NCBI RefSeq assembly: GCF_018446385.1
Contig: NC_055986.1
Coordinates: forward strand, 24,786,302-24,850,301
DNA: 64,000 nucleotides
Direction: 5' to 3'
DNA from: Zingiber officinale
Lineage: Eukaryota > Streptophyta > Magnoliopsida > Zingiberales > Zingiberaceae
The position numbers and the translations under genes were made by a program. The notes under the pieces are model-generated. The model ran no database searches. It was not told the origin of the DNA and was given only the letters and a program-made list of their open reading frames with translations. Of the stretch, positions 47,201-58,785 are shown in pieces (within the stretch, counting starts at the first letter, position 1; each line of letters opens with the position of its first letter).

Positions 47201-50115
47201 TCCAGAGCATATCCCCAAAACGAATTTGGTAATTCAATAACTCATCATTGATCTAACCATCTCCATAAGAGTCCTATTCCTTCGCTCGCTACACCATTCG
47301 CAGGGTGTTCCGGTGCGCATAATTGGGATTGAATCCGCCTCCGATAAGTAATTCCTAAACCTCCTAAGAGGTATTCGCCACCACGATCCGATCGGAGTGT
47401 CTTGATACTTTTACCTAGTCGCTTTCTCCACATCGACCTTGTATTCTTTGAACTTATCAAAGCACTCTGACTTATGCGCATTAGGTAAATGTATCCATAT
47501 CTTGAATAATCGCTATGAAAGAGACAAAATATTCAAAACCTCCTCTTGCCCGGACATAGACCACACAAATCCGAGTGAACCAACTCTAACACTTCTTTGG
47601 CTCTATACCCTTGGCCTTGAACGCCTCTTGGTCATTTTACCTTCTAAGCAAGATTCACAAGTTGGAAAATTTTCCAACTCTAATGAACTTAAAGTCCATC
47701 AGCTATAAGCCTCTGAATCCTACTTAAGTTAATATGACCAAGCCTTAGATGCCAAAGATATGCTTGATTCATTTCTGAAGGTTCTTTTCTCTTATTAGAA
47801 TTAGAAGATGAATTATAAATTTCCATGTTTTGCTTTGTGGAAGAATTTGGATTTAAAATATACAAATTGCCAACTAATGCACCAGAACAGATAATCACTT
47901 TATTTCTTTTAATAACTACATCATTACTGAAAGAAACTGAATATCCATCTAAAAATAGTTTAGAAACTGAAATTAAATTCTTTCTAAAACTGGGTACATA
48001 AAGACAATTTCTTAAAACCAAATTTCTATTTCTACTAAAAGATAAGTAGACGTCTCCCACTGCAACAGCTGCCACCTTAGTAGCATTGCCCATGTAGACG
48101 GTAATCTCCCCTTCAGATAGTCGTCGGGTTTCCTGGAACCCCTGCAAGGAATTGCAGACATGATCAGTGGCTCCCGTATCTACACACCAGGTGCTGGTAG
48201 ATAACACCGCTAAACATGTTTCAACAACTAGAGTATGAGATATACCTTTGTTTTGGTTCTTACGAGGACAGTCCGCCTTCCGTCCTGCCTGCTTATAGAT
48301 GAAGCACTTGCCCTTGGCTTCTTCATTCCACTTTAAATCCCGTACACTGAGATTTATTCACTTTCTTTGCTGAACCAGTTTGTTTCTTCTTCTTACCTTT
48401 CGTTTAGAAGTAGAACCATTTTCAAGATAGTGAATTTGAGCATTGTGACGAAATAACCCTTCTGCTTGAAGTTCGTCAGTAGTTCCCCTAATGAATAAAT
48501 CCTTTATTCATATTATAGTTCAAACGGAACTGCTTCTAGCTAGGGTTTGGAGGATCATATCGATCCGGGTTTCCCATCAATTTCTCCTCCAAGGATCCGT
48601 ATTTCGTTCAGATAAGCCATCATGTTTAGGATATGATCCTTACAGGAGTACCCTCTTGCATGGTGGCTGCCATTATCTTTCTCATAGCTTCTTGTCTAGA
48701 AGCCCTATCCTGATGACCAAAGAGTTCCTTGAGATTATATCATAAATCGTTGGTAAATCTTTATGTCGATGTTGCAATACATTTGACATTGAAGCCAAAA
48801 TGTAACACCGCCATCTCATCCGCTTTTACCCATTTCCTATGATATTCAATCTCCTCTTGGGTAGATTCACCAAAGTGCATCAGGCAATGCTCAACAAGAT
48901 AAATTTATAGCTTTCAAAGAAAACAATATCCGTGTTTCTTTTCCAATCTATGTAATTTGGTCCAAGAAGTCTATTTTGTTGAAGTATGATGGACAAGGTT
49001 GAAAGTCATCCTAAGAATCACAAATAACTTTTGGTCGAACTCTAAATTTAGAATAATATTGATTCCTCAAACAATATTATTTTAAATTAACCAACACCTT
49101 AAAACACCGTGAATTTTGTATGCCACGTTAATGTGGACGATACAAATTCAACATTTGTAAAGGAGGGTTTTAACCCATTAATTTTATTATCTTGTCAACC
49201 TAACTTTTGACAAATAAAATTAATAGTTGGTATTATTTGGTCACACAAATAATATCAGTGACTCCGATTGGGAGGATACTATTAGATGTGTCTAAGTGTA
49301 CACCATTACTTGACACTAAGTCCATTAATAAGATTATGCCCCTTCCGCTGGGGAAGATCACACGCCTTAATTAACTTCCTCTAGTCATCCAAAATGGAAG
49401 TCTGTTCTAGTGATCCGCAAACAAGCTCATCCGTTATGGAGGAAGGCACTCGAGCCAACGCGCAAGCTTGTTTGCATCACTTACAAACCAGAATGGAGAC
49501 CATGGGATTTACTTAAAATTCCTCTCCCACTTAGTTATTTATAAATGAGGAATTTTAACTATGCTAGCCTACTAAACTTGTAAACTAACATGCACACACA
49601 AGACAATATAAAAGCAATAAATAGAAAATCTAATTTTCAACTATTATGGCTTTTATCTTTAATTGTCCTCCGTGTGTTGTCATCCCAAGCTGCTGCCATA
49701 TTTGGCCACCGCCATCGGGTCTAACTGTCGCATCCATCTTGCTCCGAGTTCCACTGCGCCTCGGTCCTTAGAAGGTTCCACGCTTTGCAAGATTCGATCC
49801 ATGACATAAATAGAATTTTACATTTTGATCCTATATTCCATAAAAGGAATGTACATGTATCTAGATCAAAAATAAAATCTAATAAAACTAAATACAGCTC
49901 CTCTGTATTTTAATACAATCATGCACACACATATAAATTGCCCTTGACATGTCCAAGGGTCCAATCACACACATAATTAACTAAAAGCCATAATAGTTGG
50001 ATCCTGCATCCATAGAGTTAGCACATCCTACTATTAACCGCCTAAATTATGTATGACATGTGCATAATTAAACTAAATACCAAATACAGAGGCAAAACCC
50101 TAGCTCGATACCAAT

Positions 50116-52483
50116 TGTTGGTTGCTACTCTAAAGCCTATAGGTTCCACTGCATAAAAATTTTGTACAAAGGTCGAACCTTTTCCTAGCTACCATGTGTT
50201 CTTTTAAATTAAATTTTGGATCTGCTGAACTTAACACGTTTGATCCAAAACTTAATCTATTTGTTCTTTTAGGTTTTGACTTGGATCTCTTGAACTTAAC
50301 ACGTTCGACCCAAGTCTCCTTAAGTTATTAATTCCATTAAATATTAATTTCCATAAAAGGTTCCCAGTACTGACGTGGCGAGGCACATGGCCTTCTTGGA
50401 TATGGGAGCAACCACCACCGACTAGACAAAACCTTTAATAGAAAGCTAATATTTAATTTCCTAAAATAACTTTAGGTTAACCAAAGAGAACAATCAAATC
50501 ACAAGGAAAAGAAAGAAACAAAAGAACACAACTTCGAAAAAACATATTCGAAATACTAGAACGTAAGCCTCTTGTATTTGGTATTATTTCCATAAATAAC
50601 TAGCATGATGCGGAAATAGAAATTACTAGTTATACCTTGTAGAAAAACCTCTTGATCTTCTACCGTATTCCTCTTCTAACCTCGGACGTTGTGTGGGCAA
50701 CGATCTACCAAGATGAGAAACCACCAACCACCTTCTTCTCCTCCAAGCAAGGTTCGGCCACAAAGGAAGAACTTTACCAAAGAAGAAAATCAAAATACTA
50801 ACCAAGCTCCAAGAGATGCTAGCTTTCTTCTTCTTCTTCTTCTCCAAGTAGTATCCGCCACCACAAGAACTCCAAGAGAGATGAAGTATTCGCCACCACA
50901 AGAGGAAGAGAGGAGAGGGTAATGGCCGCCACAACACCAAGGAGAAAGGAGAGAAAACAATAGAGGTTGTGTCTTGTGAAGGCACCTCACCCCTTCTTTT
51001 ATATTCTTGGCCTAGGCAAATTAGGAAATTTAATTACAATAAAATTTCCTTAATTTCGACATGATTTATTTGAGAAAATAAAATAAAATTTCCCAAATAA
51101 ACTCTAATGGTCGGCCACATCAAGAGGAAGCAAATTGGACAAGTTTTAATCAACAATTAAAACTTTCCTTATTTGTTTCCGGAAATTTTAAAAATAAAAT
51201 TCTCTTTAAAATCTCTTCATGGTTAATAAAAGGAAATATCTATAATTTTAATTTTATTAACATGTGAATAATTTTAAGAAAAATAAAACTCTCCAATCTA
51301 TAAATAAGGAAAGAGATCTAATCTCTTTCTTTAATCTTTGTAAATCTTTTACAAGAGAGATATTTTAATTTTAATTCTCTTTAATAAATTATATCTTCCA
51401 CATAATAAAAATTAAAATTAAAATTCTTTTTTAATTTAATTATGGTCTGCCCTACTAGCTTGGGTTCAAGCTAGGGCCGGCCACCCTAAACCCATGCTTA
51501 GGCCGGCCCTAGCTTGGTTCCCAAGCTAGCTTGGCCGGCCCCCTTTAGGTGGGTATAGGTGGGTATAGTACTCTATAAATAAGAGGCTACGATAGGGACC
51601 GAGAGGAGGAATTAGTTTTGGTCTCCCGATAAAATTAAGCATCCCGTGTTCGCCCCGAACACACAACTTAATTTTATCAATAATAATTCATTCCACTATA
51701 GAACTATTATTGAACTACCGCACCAATCCCAAATTACATTTTTGGGCTCCTTCTTATTATGAGTGTGTTAGTCTCCCTGTGTTTAAGATATCGAATGTCC
51801 ACTAATTAAGTGAGTTACTGACAACTCATTTAATTAATATCTAAGTCCAAGAGTAGTACCACTCAACCTTATTATCATGTCGGACTAAGTCCACCTGCAG
51901 GGTTTAACATGACAATCTTTATGAGCTCCTCTTGAGGACATTATCAACCTAGTATCACTAGGACACAGTTTCCTTCTATAATCAACAACACACTATGAGT
52001 GATACCATTTCCCAATTTATCGGGTTTATTGATTCATCGAACTAAATCTCACCCATTGATAAATTAAAGAAATAGATATCAAACATATGTGCTTGTTATT
52101 ATATTAGGATTAAGAGCACACACTTCCATAATAACTGAGGTCTTTGTTCCTTTATAAAGTCAGTATAAAAGGAACGACCTCAAATGGTCCTACTCAATAC
52201 ACTCTGAGTGTACTAGTGTAATTATATAGTCAAGATAAACTAATACCTAATTACACTACGACCTTCTAATGGTTTGTTCCTTTCCATTTTGGTCGTGAGC
52301 TACTGTTTATAATTTATAAGGTACTGACAACATCATCTTCTGTATGTGACACCACATACTATGTTATCTACAATATAAATTAAATGAACAACTACAAAAC
52401 AAATGTAGATAATTAGACCAAATGTGATTCTTTATTCATAATGAATATTTACAAAACTTAGGCTTTCAGTATACACTCCAACA
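50116..52483 (-). repeat. Right (5') LTR of element G
   Basis: This LTR of 2,368 bp is collinear with 42773-45172. The two differ mostly by small indels; several are losses of 1-4 bases in this copy at CGG- or GG-containing sites. The primer-binding site lies immediately to its left, which makes it the 5' LTR of a minus-strand element. It contains shared-module copy C' at 50335-50460. Confidence 0.9.
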
Positions 52484-53287
52484 CAACTCAGCTTGACCAC
52501 GTCAATGCCTATCCACTATTCAATCGACTGAACCCTAGGTTCAGTCGAACCTGATTAGCTCACTGGAAATCCAATCTTTTTGGTTGGAGATTCGGTTGAT
52601 TGACCCCTGGTTTGATCAACCGATTAAGGTCGAAACTAACCCTGCACAATTATTAGTTTCCCTGCAAAATAGACATTAGAAAATAGGCAGATAACATGTG
52701 AAGTAAAACCTGGTTTGATAGTCATTGGACTGTTCGGTTTTGACTTTCGAATTTTACCAGAAACCCTAGGTCAAACTAAGGTCTACTGTTCCCTCTTCAG
52801 AGAACGCGTCCTCAACTACTCCTCTCAGGAGAGTTTACCTTTTGCAGACCAGTCCTCCAAACCGTCTGAACTTTTGCTCAACGCCCGAGACTTCAGGTCT
52901 TCATGTTGGACGTCCGCTCCACGACCCGTCTAGTCTTTTACCTGGTCCGCGACTACCAAGATTTTCACCAAGAGTCCCCGACTTTAGGATTTTACCCAAA
53001 GTTCATGATCCACCAAGACTTTCCACCTAGGGTTACCACCCCTTAGGACTTAGGGTTACATCCCCCTAGAGTTTTCCATAATCTAGGATTACCAACCCCT
53101 AGAACCTAGGGTTATCTCCGCTTAGGGTTTTCCACCTACTTAGTATCCACTAGGAATTTTGCCTAAGAACCCATAGGACTTTCCTATAAGCTCAATTGCA
53201 CTTGTTAGATAACAAGACAATTTAACTTTGAACCCTTTGCCATTATCAAAACATAGATTCGATCATTTGGTGCTCACTACACCAATA

Positions 53288-54240
53288 ATTTGCATCTGCA
53301 TTATTTCATCGCCGTTAAAATCGGACTTGGTGGATGTATACCACAAGCTGGCGATAGGAAGAGGAGGAGAAGAGGCGGCTATGGAGAAGCAACGAAAAGT
53401 AGAAGCGGTAATGTCAACGAAAATCAAGGAGTGGATGAACAAAGGGAGAGAGTGCTTACGGAGAAATATCACTGCCGACGAACAATGAAGAAGAGAATTG
53501 GCAAAAGGCGTGCGCGAGGAAGAAGATACGGTGAAGCAGGAGAATGATGGTGAATAAGGGTTTATAAACCTTGGAGACGACTATTCTGAGCCGTCCGATC
53601 GAGGACTATGCAAAACAAGGTCAAGATCTAGCTGTTGAATTTAAAACAGCGTTTGTCACATCAATCGCGGATATCCGCCTATCACATCAAAAGTGTGGTG
53701 GCAGAAAGCAAGACATGTGGCGCCTAGCGATGGGGAGGCATTAATGAGGTTTAATTAAAGTGCATAGGCGACGTGCTCGACAATAATGACCAAGAAATTA
53801 GGATGACGTCAACAACCATTAAAAGATACTCACTCACTAGAGGAAGCGGTGGGAAGTTGAAAAAACGTCAAGTGATGCCCATGAGCACCTCGACCGGACA
53901 GCGCGGATTGGGATATAGGCGAGAGGTGGCTCAAAATCCAGGGCAATATGTGAAAGCTGAGCGGCGGCTCTAAACCCGTGGCAGAGAGCAATAGCCGAGC
54001 GGCGGTTCTAAACTCATATCAGTAATTGATAGCGGAGCAGTGGCTCTAAACTTATGTCAGTAAGTGATAGCTAGGCGACAACTCTAACTCATGGCGGAAA
54101 GCACCTGTAGTATTCACCATAGCTGAGTGGTTGTCCTAAAACCAAGAATGTCTGATTAGCTGTGGAGGTCACCGGAAACACTACTCGTCCAGTCAGTCGG
54201 ACTTACAACCTCCTTCTATTAGACTTGAGGGGAAGATTTA
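53288..54240 (+). mobile_element. Tat-like Ty3/gypsy element, 3' internal region (second copy)
   Basis: It aligns with 4737-5550 in the same orientation and ends in CTATTAGACTTGAGGGGAAG, a polypurine tract before the LTR. It is non-coding. It contains a 38-bp tandem repeat (53955-54106). Its 5' part is missing, as in the other copy. Confidence 0.6.
53955..54106 (+). repeat. 38-bp tandem repeat, 4 copies
   Basis: Units begin AGCTGAGCGGCGGCTCTAAA or a variant and end CAGTAATTGAT or a variant. Four in-register copies of 38 bp become more diverged toward the right. The related copy near 5.3 kb does not show this array. Confidence 0.75.
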
Positions 54241-55079
54241 TGATGTGGTGGTAAAGGGGCCCACCAGGTATGAGTAAAAGGAGGAAACAACAACCGACGT
54301 GGAAGTCAAAGTCAAGGCTGTCAGAAGCTGGAAATCGCTAGGTCAAAAAAGTTGGCCAAGCAGGTGGCAATGAGTCGAACGGGCTTGAAGGGTCCGATTG
54401 GCTAGAAGGCTCATCGAAGTAGATCGCTCATCCACATGGAACAACTATACAGAGAGGACATCAGATACTCGCAACTGTAACGACCCTATAAGGGCTAGTC
54501 CGACTGGATCGCATGTTTGGTCGCGCGAGGAACAACCTACTGAGCCAAGCGACGGTAGAGAGGAACAGCTAAGATTAACCATGCAGGGAATCCCGGCCAA
54601 GCGACTCCTCCACTCGGCCAAATAATGTGACCCTTCCGCTGACAACAGAGCATGGTCAACAGGCAAATCGTACGACAGAAGCTTCCACTATTATATCAGG
54701 GATTTGCACGCCCTGTTAAGTAATGGTGTCAGAAACACTTTCCTAACATGTCTTTTTATAGGGCAGTTGAGAAAATGTGCATGTGTCTTGAGAGGCGTGC
54801 ACATTTGCTACTGGAGCACTCTATAAAAGGGGGGGGGGGGGTCTAGACATCGACAGAGGTATGCGTTATTTGTACTTAAGCTCTTCTGTTGCTACAGTTC
54901 TTTACCATTTTTCCACTATTCTGGTGACTGACTTGAGCGTCGGAAGACCAACATCGAGAACCCCTTCCCTGGCCCGGCACTGACGTTCTTATTTTTGTAG
55001 AGCGGAGTAGGGTCTTCACAAGGTCAACTGCTAAGCCACATCCCCAGCTAGCTATCTTTACCATTTTCGGATAGGATCA
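54241..55079 (+). mobile_element. Tat-like 3' LTR (second copy)
   Basis: The LTR starts TGATGTGGTGGTAAAGGGGC after the polypurine tract and ends near CGGATAGGATCA. A TATA box CTATAAAAGG lies at about 54821, followed by a G-run. CTTGAGCGTCGGAAGACC near 54931 matches the conserved end zone of the LTRs ending at 6143 and 12009. The right limit is uncertain by about 12 bp. Confidence 0.65.
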
Positions 55080-56098
55080 TAAGAGAATTGCACAATGAAG
55101 ATATTTATAATGTTTATGCCTAATTCTACATCTTTACGATAAGTTATGTGTATGTGTCAATCATCTTAAAGTCATAAACTTTGAAAACTTTCTAAGCATT
55201 ACTGTTAATGATTTCAAGTTAACATCTTTAGGCACCTATATACTCCGTGTTACTTTAGAAACATGTAACACTTGGAATTGATCCAATCGGAACTCTCTAG
55301 ATATATTAATAAATTTTGACTAAAATCCATTGATGAACCTAGAAGATTTAGATTTCTGAAAAGTTGACATGTAATGAAAGAGGGTAGTTCAGTAAAAGTA
55401 TATATATTGTCCATGCCTGATTCTAACATCCATATGATAAGCATGTGTATGTAATTATCAATTACTTGCTTTTAAAAATCATAACTTTTGACTCGGGTAT
55501 TAGAACTAGACAATATTTTTAAAATCAAATCTCGTTTAGAGATCTACATTTGTTATCAGGTGAAACCCATGATACCTCAATTTCAAACCTAAAAAATATC
55601 GTTTAAAATATTTTTGAGTTCATTAAGAGGTTTCGTTTAAAATCCATTGATGGACCTAAACAGTTCCGATCAGAATCATTCCAAATACTATAGATTTTTG
55701 AAGTGCTCCAAAGTCTATATATAACAGAAATGTCAACTTGAAGTTATTATAGTAGTGATCAGAAGGTTTTTAAAGTTTATAATTTTAAGATAATTAATAA
55801 ATACATATAATTTATCGTAAGAATGCCAGAATTAGGCATTGACACTATAAATATATTCACTATGTTATCTTCTTTAATTACATTGCAAACTTTTTAAAAA
55901 TCTAAATTCCTTAGGCTTATCAATGGATTTCAGTTAAAACTCATTAGTGTACTTCGAGAACTCTAATTAGACTCATTTCAATTGCTGTAGATTTTTATAA
56001 TTTTCCAGAGTTTAGATATGTCATTCTTTACTATTGTTTAAAAAACTAATATCACAGCTTAACACAATAGATAGTACTAGTCTTTATAAATCAATATT
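55080..56098. repeat. Module repeats related to the 60-kb MULE-like element
   Basis: A roughly 250-300-bp module occurs twice in direct orientation (from about 55105 and about 55405) and at least once inverted (about 55870-55610). Shared landmarks include ATGCCTAATTCT, ATAAGTTATGTGTATGTGTC, TAACTTTTGACTCGGGT and TCCATTGATGGACCTA. The AACTTTTGAC...CTCGTTTAGAGATCT part also matches 60740-60820 and 62560-62600. No clear termini were found. Confidence 0.5.
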
Positions 56099-56106
56099 AC
56101 CGTAGT

Positions 56107-56686
56107 TAGGGTTGTAAATAAGCTAAGTCAAGCTTTGGGTTATTCAAACTTGTTTAATAAGGTAACCAAGCCGAGTCGAGCCAAGCTTAAAATAAATCAA
56201 ACTTTTGAAATGAGTGTTCAAGCTTGACTTGGTTTATTTTTTATGAACTTGAGCTTGTTTGAAGCTTGACTTGAGCTTGGCTCGGTTAGATGTTATCAAG
56301 CTCTCAATTCAAGTTTGGCTTGAGCTTGGTTCAAGTTTGGTTCGTTTAGATGTTATCAAACTCTCAATTCAAGTTTGTTTGATTATTTGAAACTTTTAGT
56401 TGTTTGATTGGTTATTGAGCTTGATAATTTAAATTTATTTATTATTTTATTTTATTATTTATTTAGTATATTGAAAATAATTTTATTAATGAATATGGTT
56501 CATGAACATTGTTCACGAACGTTAATGAACTGAACACATATATGTTTGAGTTTATTTATTTAGCTTAACGAGTTGTTTAAACTTGTTTGTTTAATTAAGT
56601 TTATATATATTGAACGAACATAAATAAATTTTTACCAAGTCGAATATTGAATTTATTTACGAACGTTTAATTCATTTATAGTCTTA
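56107..56686. mobile_element. hAT-type MITE with perfect 8-bp TSD
   Basis: The 580-bp element starts TAGGGTTGTAAATAAGC and ends ATTTATAGTCTTA (imperfect terminal inverted repeats). It is flanked by ACCGTAGT at 56099-56106 and 56687-56694. The interior repeats CAAGCTTGACTTGAGCTTGG-type motifs and holds no coding region. The 8-bp TSD and ends fit non-autonomous hAT elements. Confidence 0.8.
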
Positions 56687-56694
56687 ACCGTAGT

Positions 56695-57428
56695 ACTAAA
56701 TTTTAGAAATTAACATTTTTATGGTACTAATTTCTAAGAATCAGAATAGTCGTGTTGTTGGTTTAAGAAACTAGTACCATAATTGTACTCGTGTAATTAA
56801 ACCGATGTTGATTTATAAATATTAATATTACAGTAATTGTTTTATACGGTAAAGGAAAGAAAAAATTTTAATACGAGGAAAGAGAATAGAAAACAATTAT
56901 TTTATATAAAGGAGAGCTGACAGAGAAGAAAAAAAAAAGAAGTACGTAAACGGAAAAAAAGACGCGTATATTTTCAAAACTTAAGGTGCCGTTTAGGCAT
57001 TTTTAAATTTGAGGCGTCTTTTAAGCCATCCCAAACTTTGGGTGCGCAAAATTACCGTACTTCGCATGCATCAGCTGAGTTATTCAGATTGGTTTATAAT
57101 TGATCAATTGATATATTTAAAAATTGTACCATATGTTATTAACCAGGCGCATTCCGCCAGATACGCGACTCAAATCATCATGCATCAAACGGCTGGGATT
57201 TCTTCATCTCATCCACAAGCAAACATGAGACAAGATCGAACGGCTGGCCCAGTTCGTCAGGCTGCGCCGATTTAAATCGATTGATCTTCCCTCTCACAAA
57301 GGCGATAACTTACTGTTTAACTCAGTTGATCTCGACCATTCAATCGGTCGATCGCTTCCTCGTTCCTTGAGGGTATTCGCGGGGTTGGGGTTTCGGCGTC
57401 AAAGTCTTTGCCAGGAAGAGGCTGTGCG
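56695..57428 (+). promoter_or_regulatory. Upstream region of the LCV-like gene
   Basis: AT-rich DNA gives way to GC-richer 5'-UTR-like sequence from about 57270 (CTCGACCATTCAATCGGTCG). No clear TATA box was seen. Around the hAT MITE the flanks (56070-56098 and 56800-56840) are partly inverted copies of each other (TTTATAAATCAATATTAC), hinting at one more element. Confidence 0.35.
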
Positions 57429-58440
57429 ATGGACGACGAGAAATCGACGATGCCGATGGGGAATCGAGAGCGGGATCGGGAGCTTCTCATCATCCCCGTC
57501 GTCGATGACGAAGCCGATGACAAGGCTTCGTCCTCCGCCTCCCCCGCTCGCCTCCACCATCCGCACCACTCTGGTAGAGAGGTGACGACTTTTGCCTCTT
57601 CTATGATTTTTTTTTTTTCGCTTGATCTGATCTGTTCTTTATCTCGATTTGATTTGCGACCTCCGCGGGTTCATTGTAATTTTGGGGAGTATTGTGCTTG
57701 GGGGTATCTCAGATTTGGGTTGATTTCATGGGTGTTAGGGTTTGCTCCGCAGCCTTATACCAATTTTCTGGAGCTGCTGCTATTTGTTTGACATTATTGA
57801 GCTGGAACTCCAAAACATGCCCATGATTTTGTTCATTTTTTTTTAATTATTTACACAGTTTGGAATTAGCATTGGGGAAAAAAAAATCCGTCTCTTCTTC
57901 TATTTGTGCCTACTTATTCTACACCATTGGAAGCAATTCTAGCTGTTGTAAAATCGGGTGAGTTAATTGTGAACAGTTGTGTCATACTCCTGACCTGAAA
58001 ATGTAGGCAAAAGTTGAGAGTTTGTTCACTGTATCAATGATACAGATTAATTGAAAGGAAAACTTGCAAACTGTGATATGTTTTGCACTAATATTCCTGA
58101 TACTCTTATTTTATTCCTTGTTGTTTTCTTCTTGCTATGAAAGGTCTGCATCATACCTGCATAATCACAAGGATTCATTAAAGAATTCTTGATTTAATAT
58201 GTAGATACATAGATCTGCATTTTTAATTACTAAATATCATATCAAGAAGATGAAAATCCTTTGATATCCAATTGCTCACATTTAGAAGATCTTGTCAAGG
58301 ACTATGATAACGTGCAAACTCTATACTTCTAATGCTTATTTTTCACACACTTGGTCTTTCTAAATTAACCAGCTCTACAATTTGCAGGCATTCTATAAAG
58401 TAATACGTAGTTGGGCTTCAAAAAAATTCATGACCGGATG
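57429..58440 (+). CDS. COV1-like (LCV family) membrane protein, exons 1-2 only
   Basis: Exon 1 is 57429-57581 (51 residues, MDDEKSTMPMGNRERDRELL...HHPHHSGRE). Exon 2 is 58388-58440 (AFYKVIRSWASKKFMTG plus two bases of the next codon). The intron is 806 bp, phase 0, GT-AG, and a good donor (TG|GTAAGC) follows exon 2. RERDRELLI, the Ser-rich linker, HHSGRE and the VRSWASKKFMTG block match the N termini of LIKE COV proteins, relatives of CONTINUOUS VASCULAR RING 1, a Golgi-associated membrane protein that affects vascular patterning. The next block expected, a transmembrane segment starting CVIL, was not found up to 64000. Exon 3 may lie past the window edge behind a transposon-filled intron, or the gene may be a 5' fragment. 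The first ATG of the frame was used as start. Confidence 0.75.
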
Positions 58441-58664
58441 GTAAGCTTCTTCAATTGTCCGGCATGATATTGGATTTTCCCATTCTTATCTTTTCTTAAA
58501 CAAAAAAAAACAAATATATTCTGTTGTTAGGCATTGTGTTTTCCCATTTTCCTCTTTAACAATTGTAATTCCTAAAATTGGACAGCTCATAAGGAGGTTG
58601 TCATCGAAGGCTGAGATTGGTATTGAATAGTAAAGGGCCGTTGCAATGAGTGCACTGGACCCAA

Positions 58665-58708
58665 TTATAACAGAAGAACAAAGTGAAACCAAAATATGTT
58701 TGCGTGGG

Positions 58709-58751
<43 letters not shown>

Positions 58752-58785
58752 CATATTTTGGTTTCACTTTGTTCTTCTGTTATAA
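58665..58785. repeat. Long near-perfect hairpin with (TA)n loop
   Basis: Arms of about 36 bp (TTATAACAGAAGAACAAAGT, continuing GAAACCAAAATATG) are inverted copies with one mismatch. They are separated by a GCGTGGGTT plus (AT)n loop. It lies 225 bp after exon 2 of the LCV-like gene and would form a hairpin in the pre-mRNA. It may be a recent MITE with a TA or TTATAA target, or a small-RNA-producing locus. Confidence 0.75.

Larger units (their letters stand above)
42773..52483 (-). mobile_element. Ty1/copia element G (minus), both LTRs and TSD present
   Basis: The element is 9.7 kb and is flanked by the perfect TSD CAACT (42768-42772 and 52484-52488). LTRs lie at 42773-45172 and 50116-52483, with TGTTGG/CCAACA ends. 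On the minus strand: a primer-binding site TGGTATCGAGC left of 50116; gag remains at about 49000-48250; protease (WCVDTGATDHVCN) at 48207-48050; GAG-pre-integrase and integrase regions (47900-46780); RT with VDDILLIGN (about 46140); RNase H with YIERKYHLIRD (about 45390); and a polypurine tract AAGTGGGAGATTG at 45185-45173. The internal region carries many breaks. The LTRs are very similar, with mainly small indels between them, so insertion is fairly recent for this block. Sequence motifs suggest the Tork/Angela side of copia; the lineage is tentative. Confidence 0.9.
42135..53287 (-). mobile_element. LTR of element F, split by insertion of element G
   Basis: The LTR consists of 53287-52489 and 42772-42135 (about 1.44 kb once G and one TSD copy are set aside). 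Read on the minus strand it begins TATTGGTGTAGTGAGCACC. It shares TTTTGATAATGGCAAAGG with the LTR of element D and ends at the primer-binding site of F. A poly-G/C run lies at 42160-42169. Element G occupies 42773-52483. Confidence 0.7.

Noticed and set aside
58711-58747. Open frames over the (TA)n tract (Tyr-Ile repeats)
   Set aside because: They are translations of a dinucleotide repeat inside a hairpin loop.
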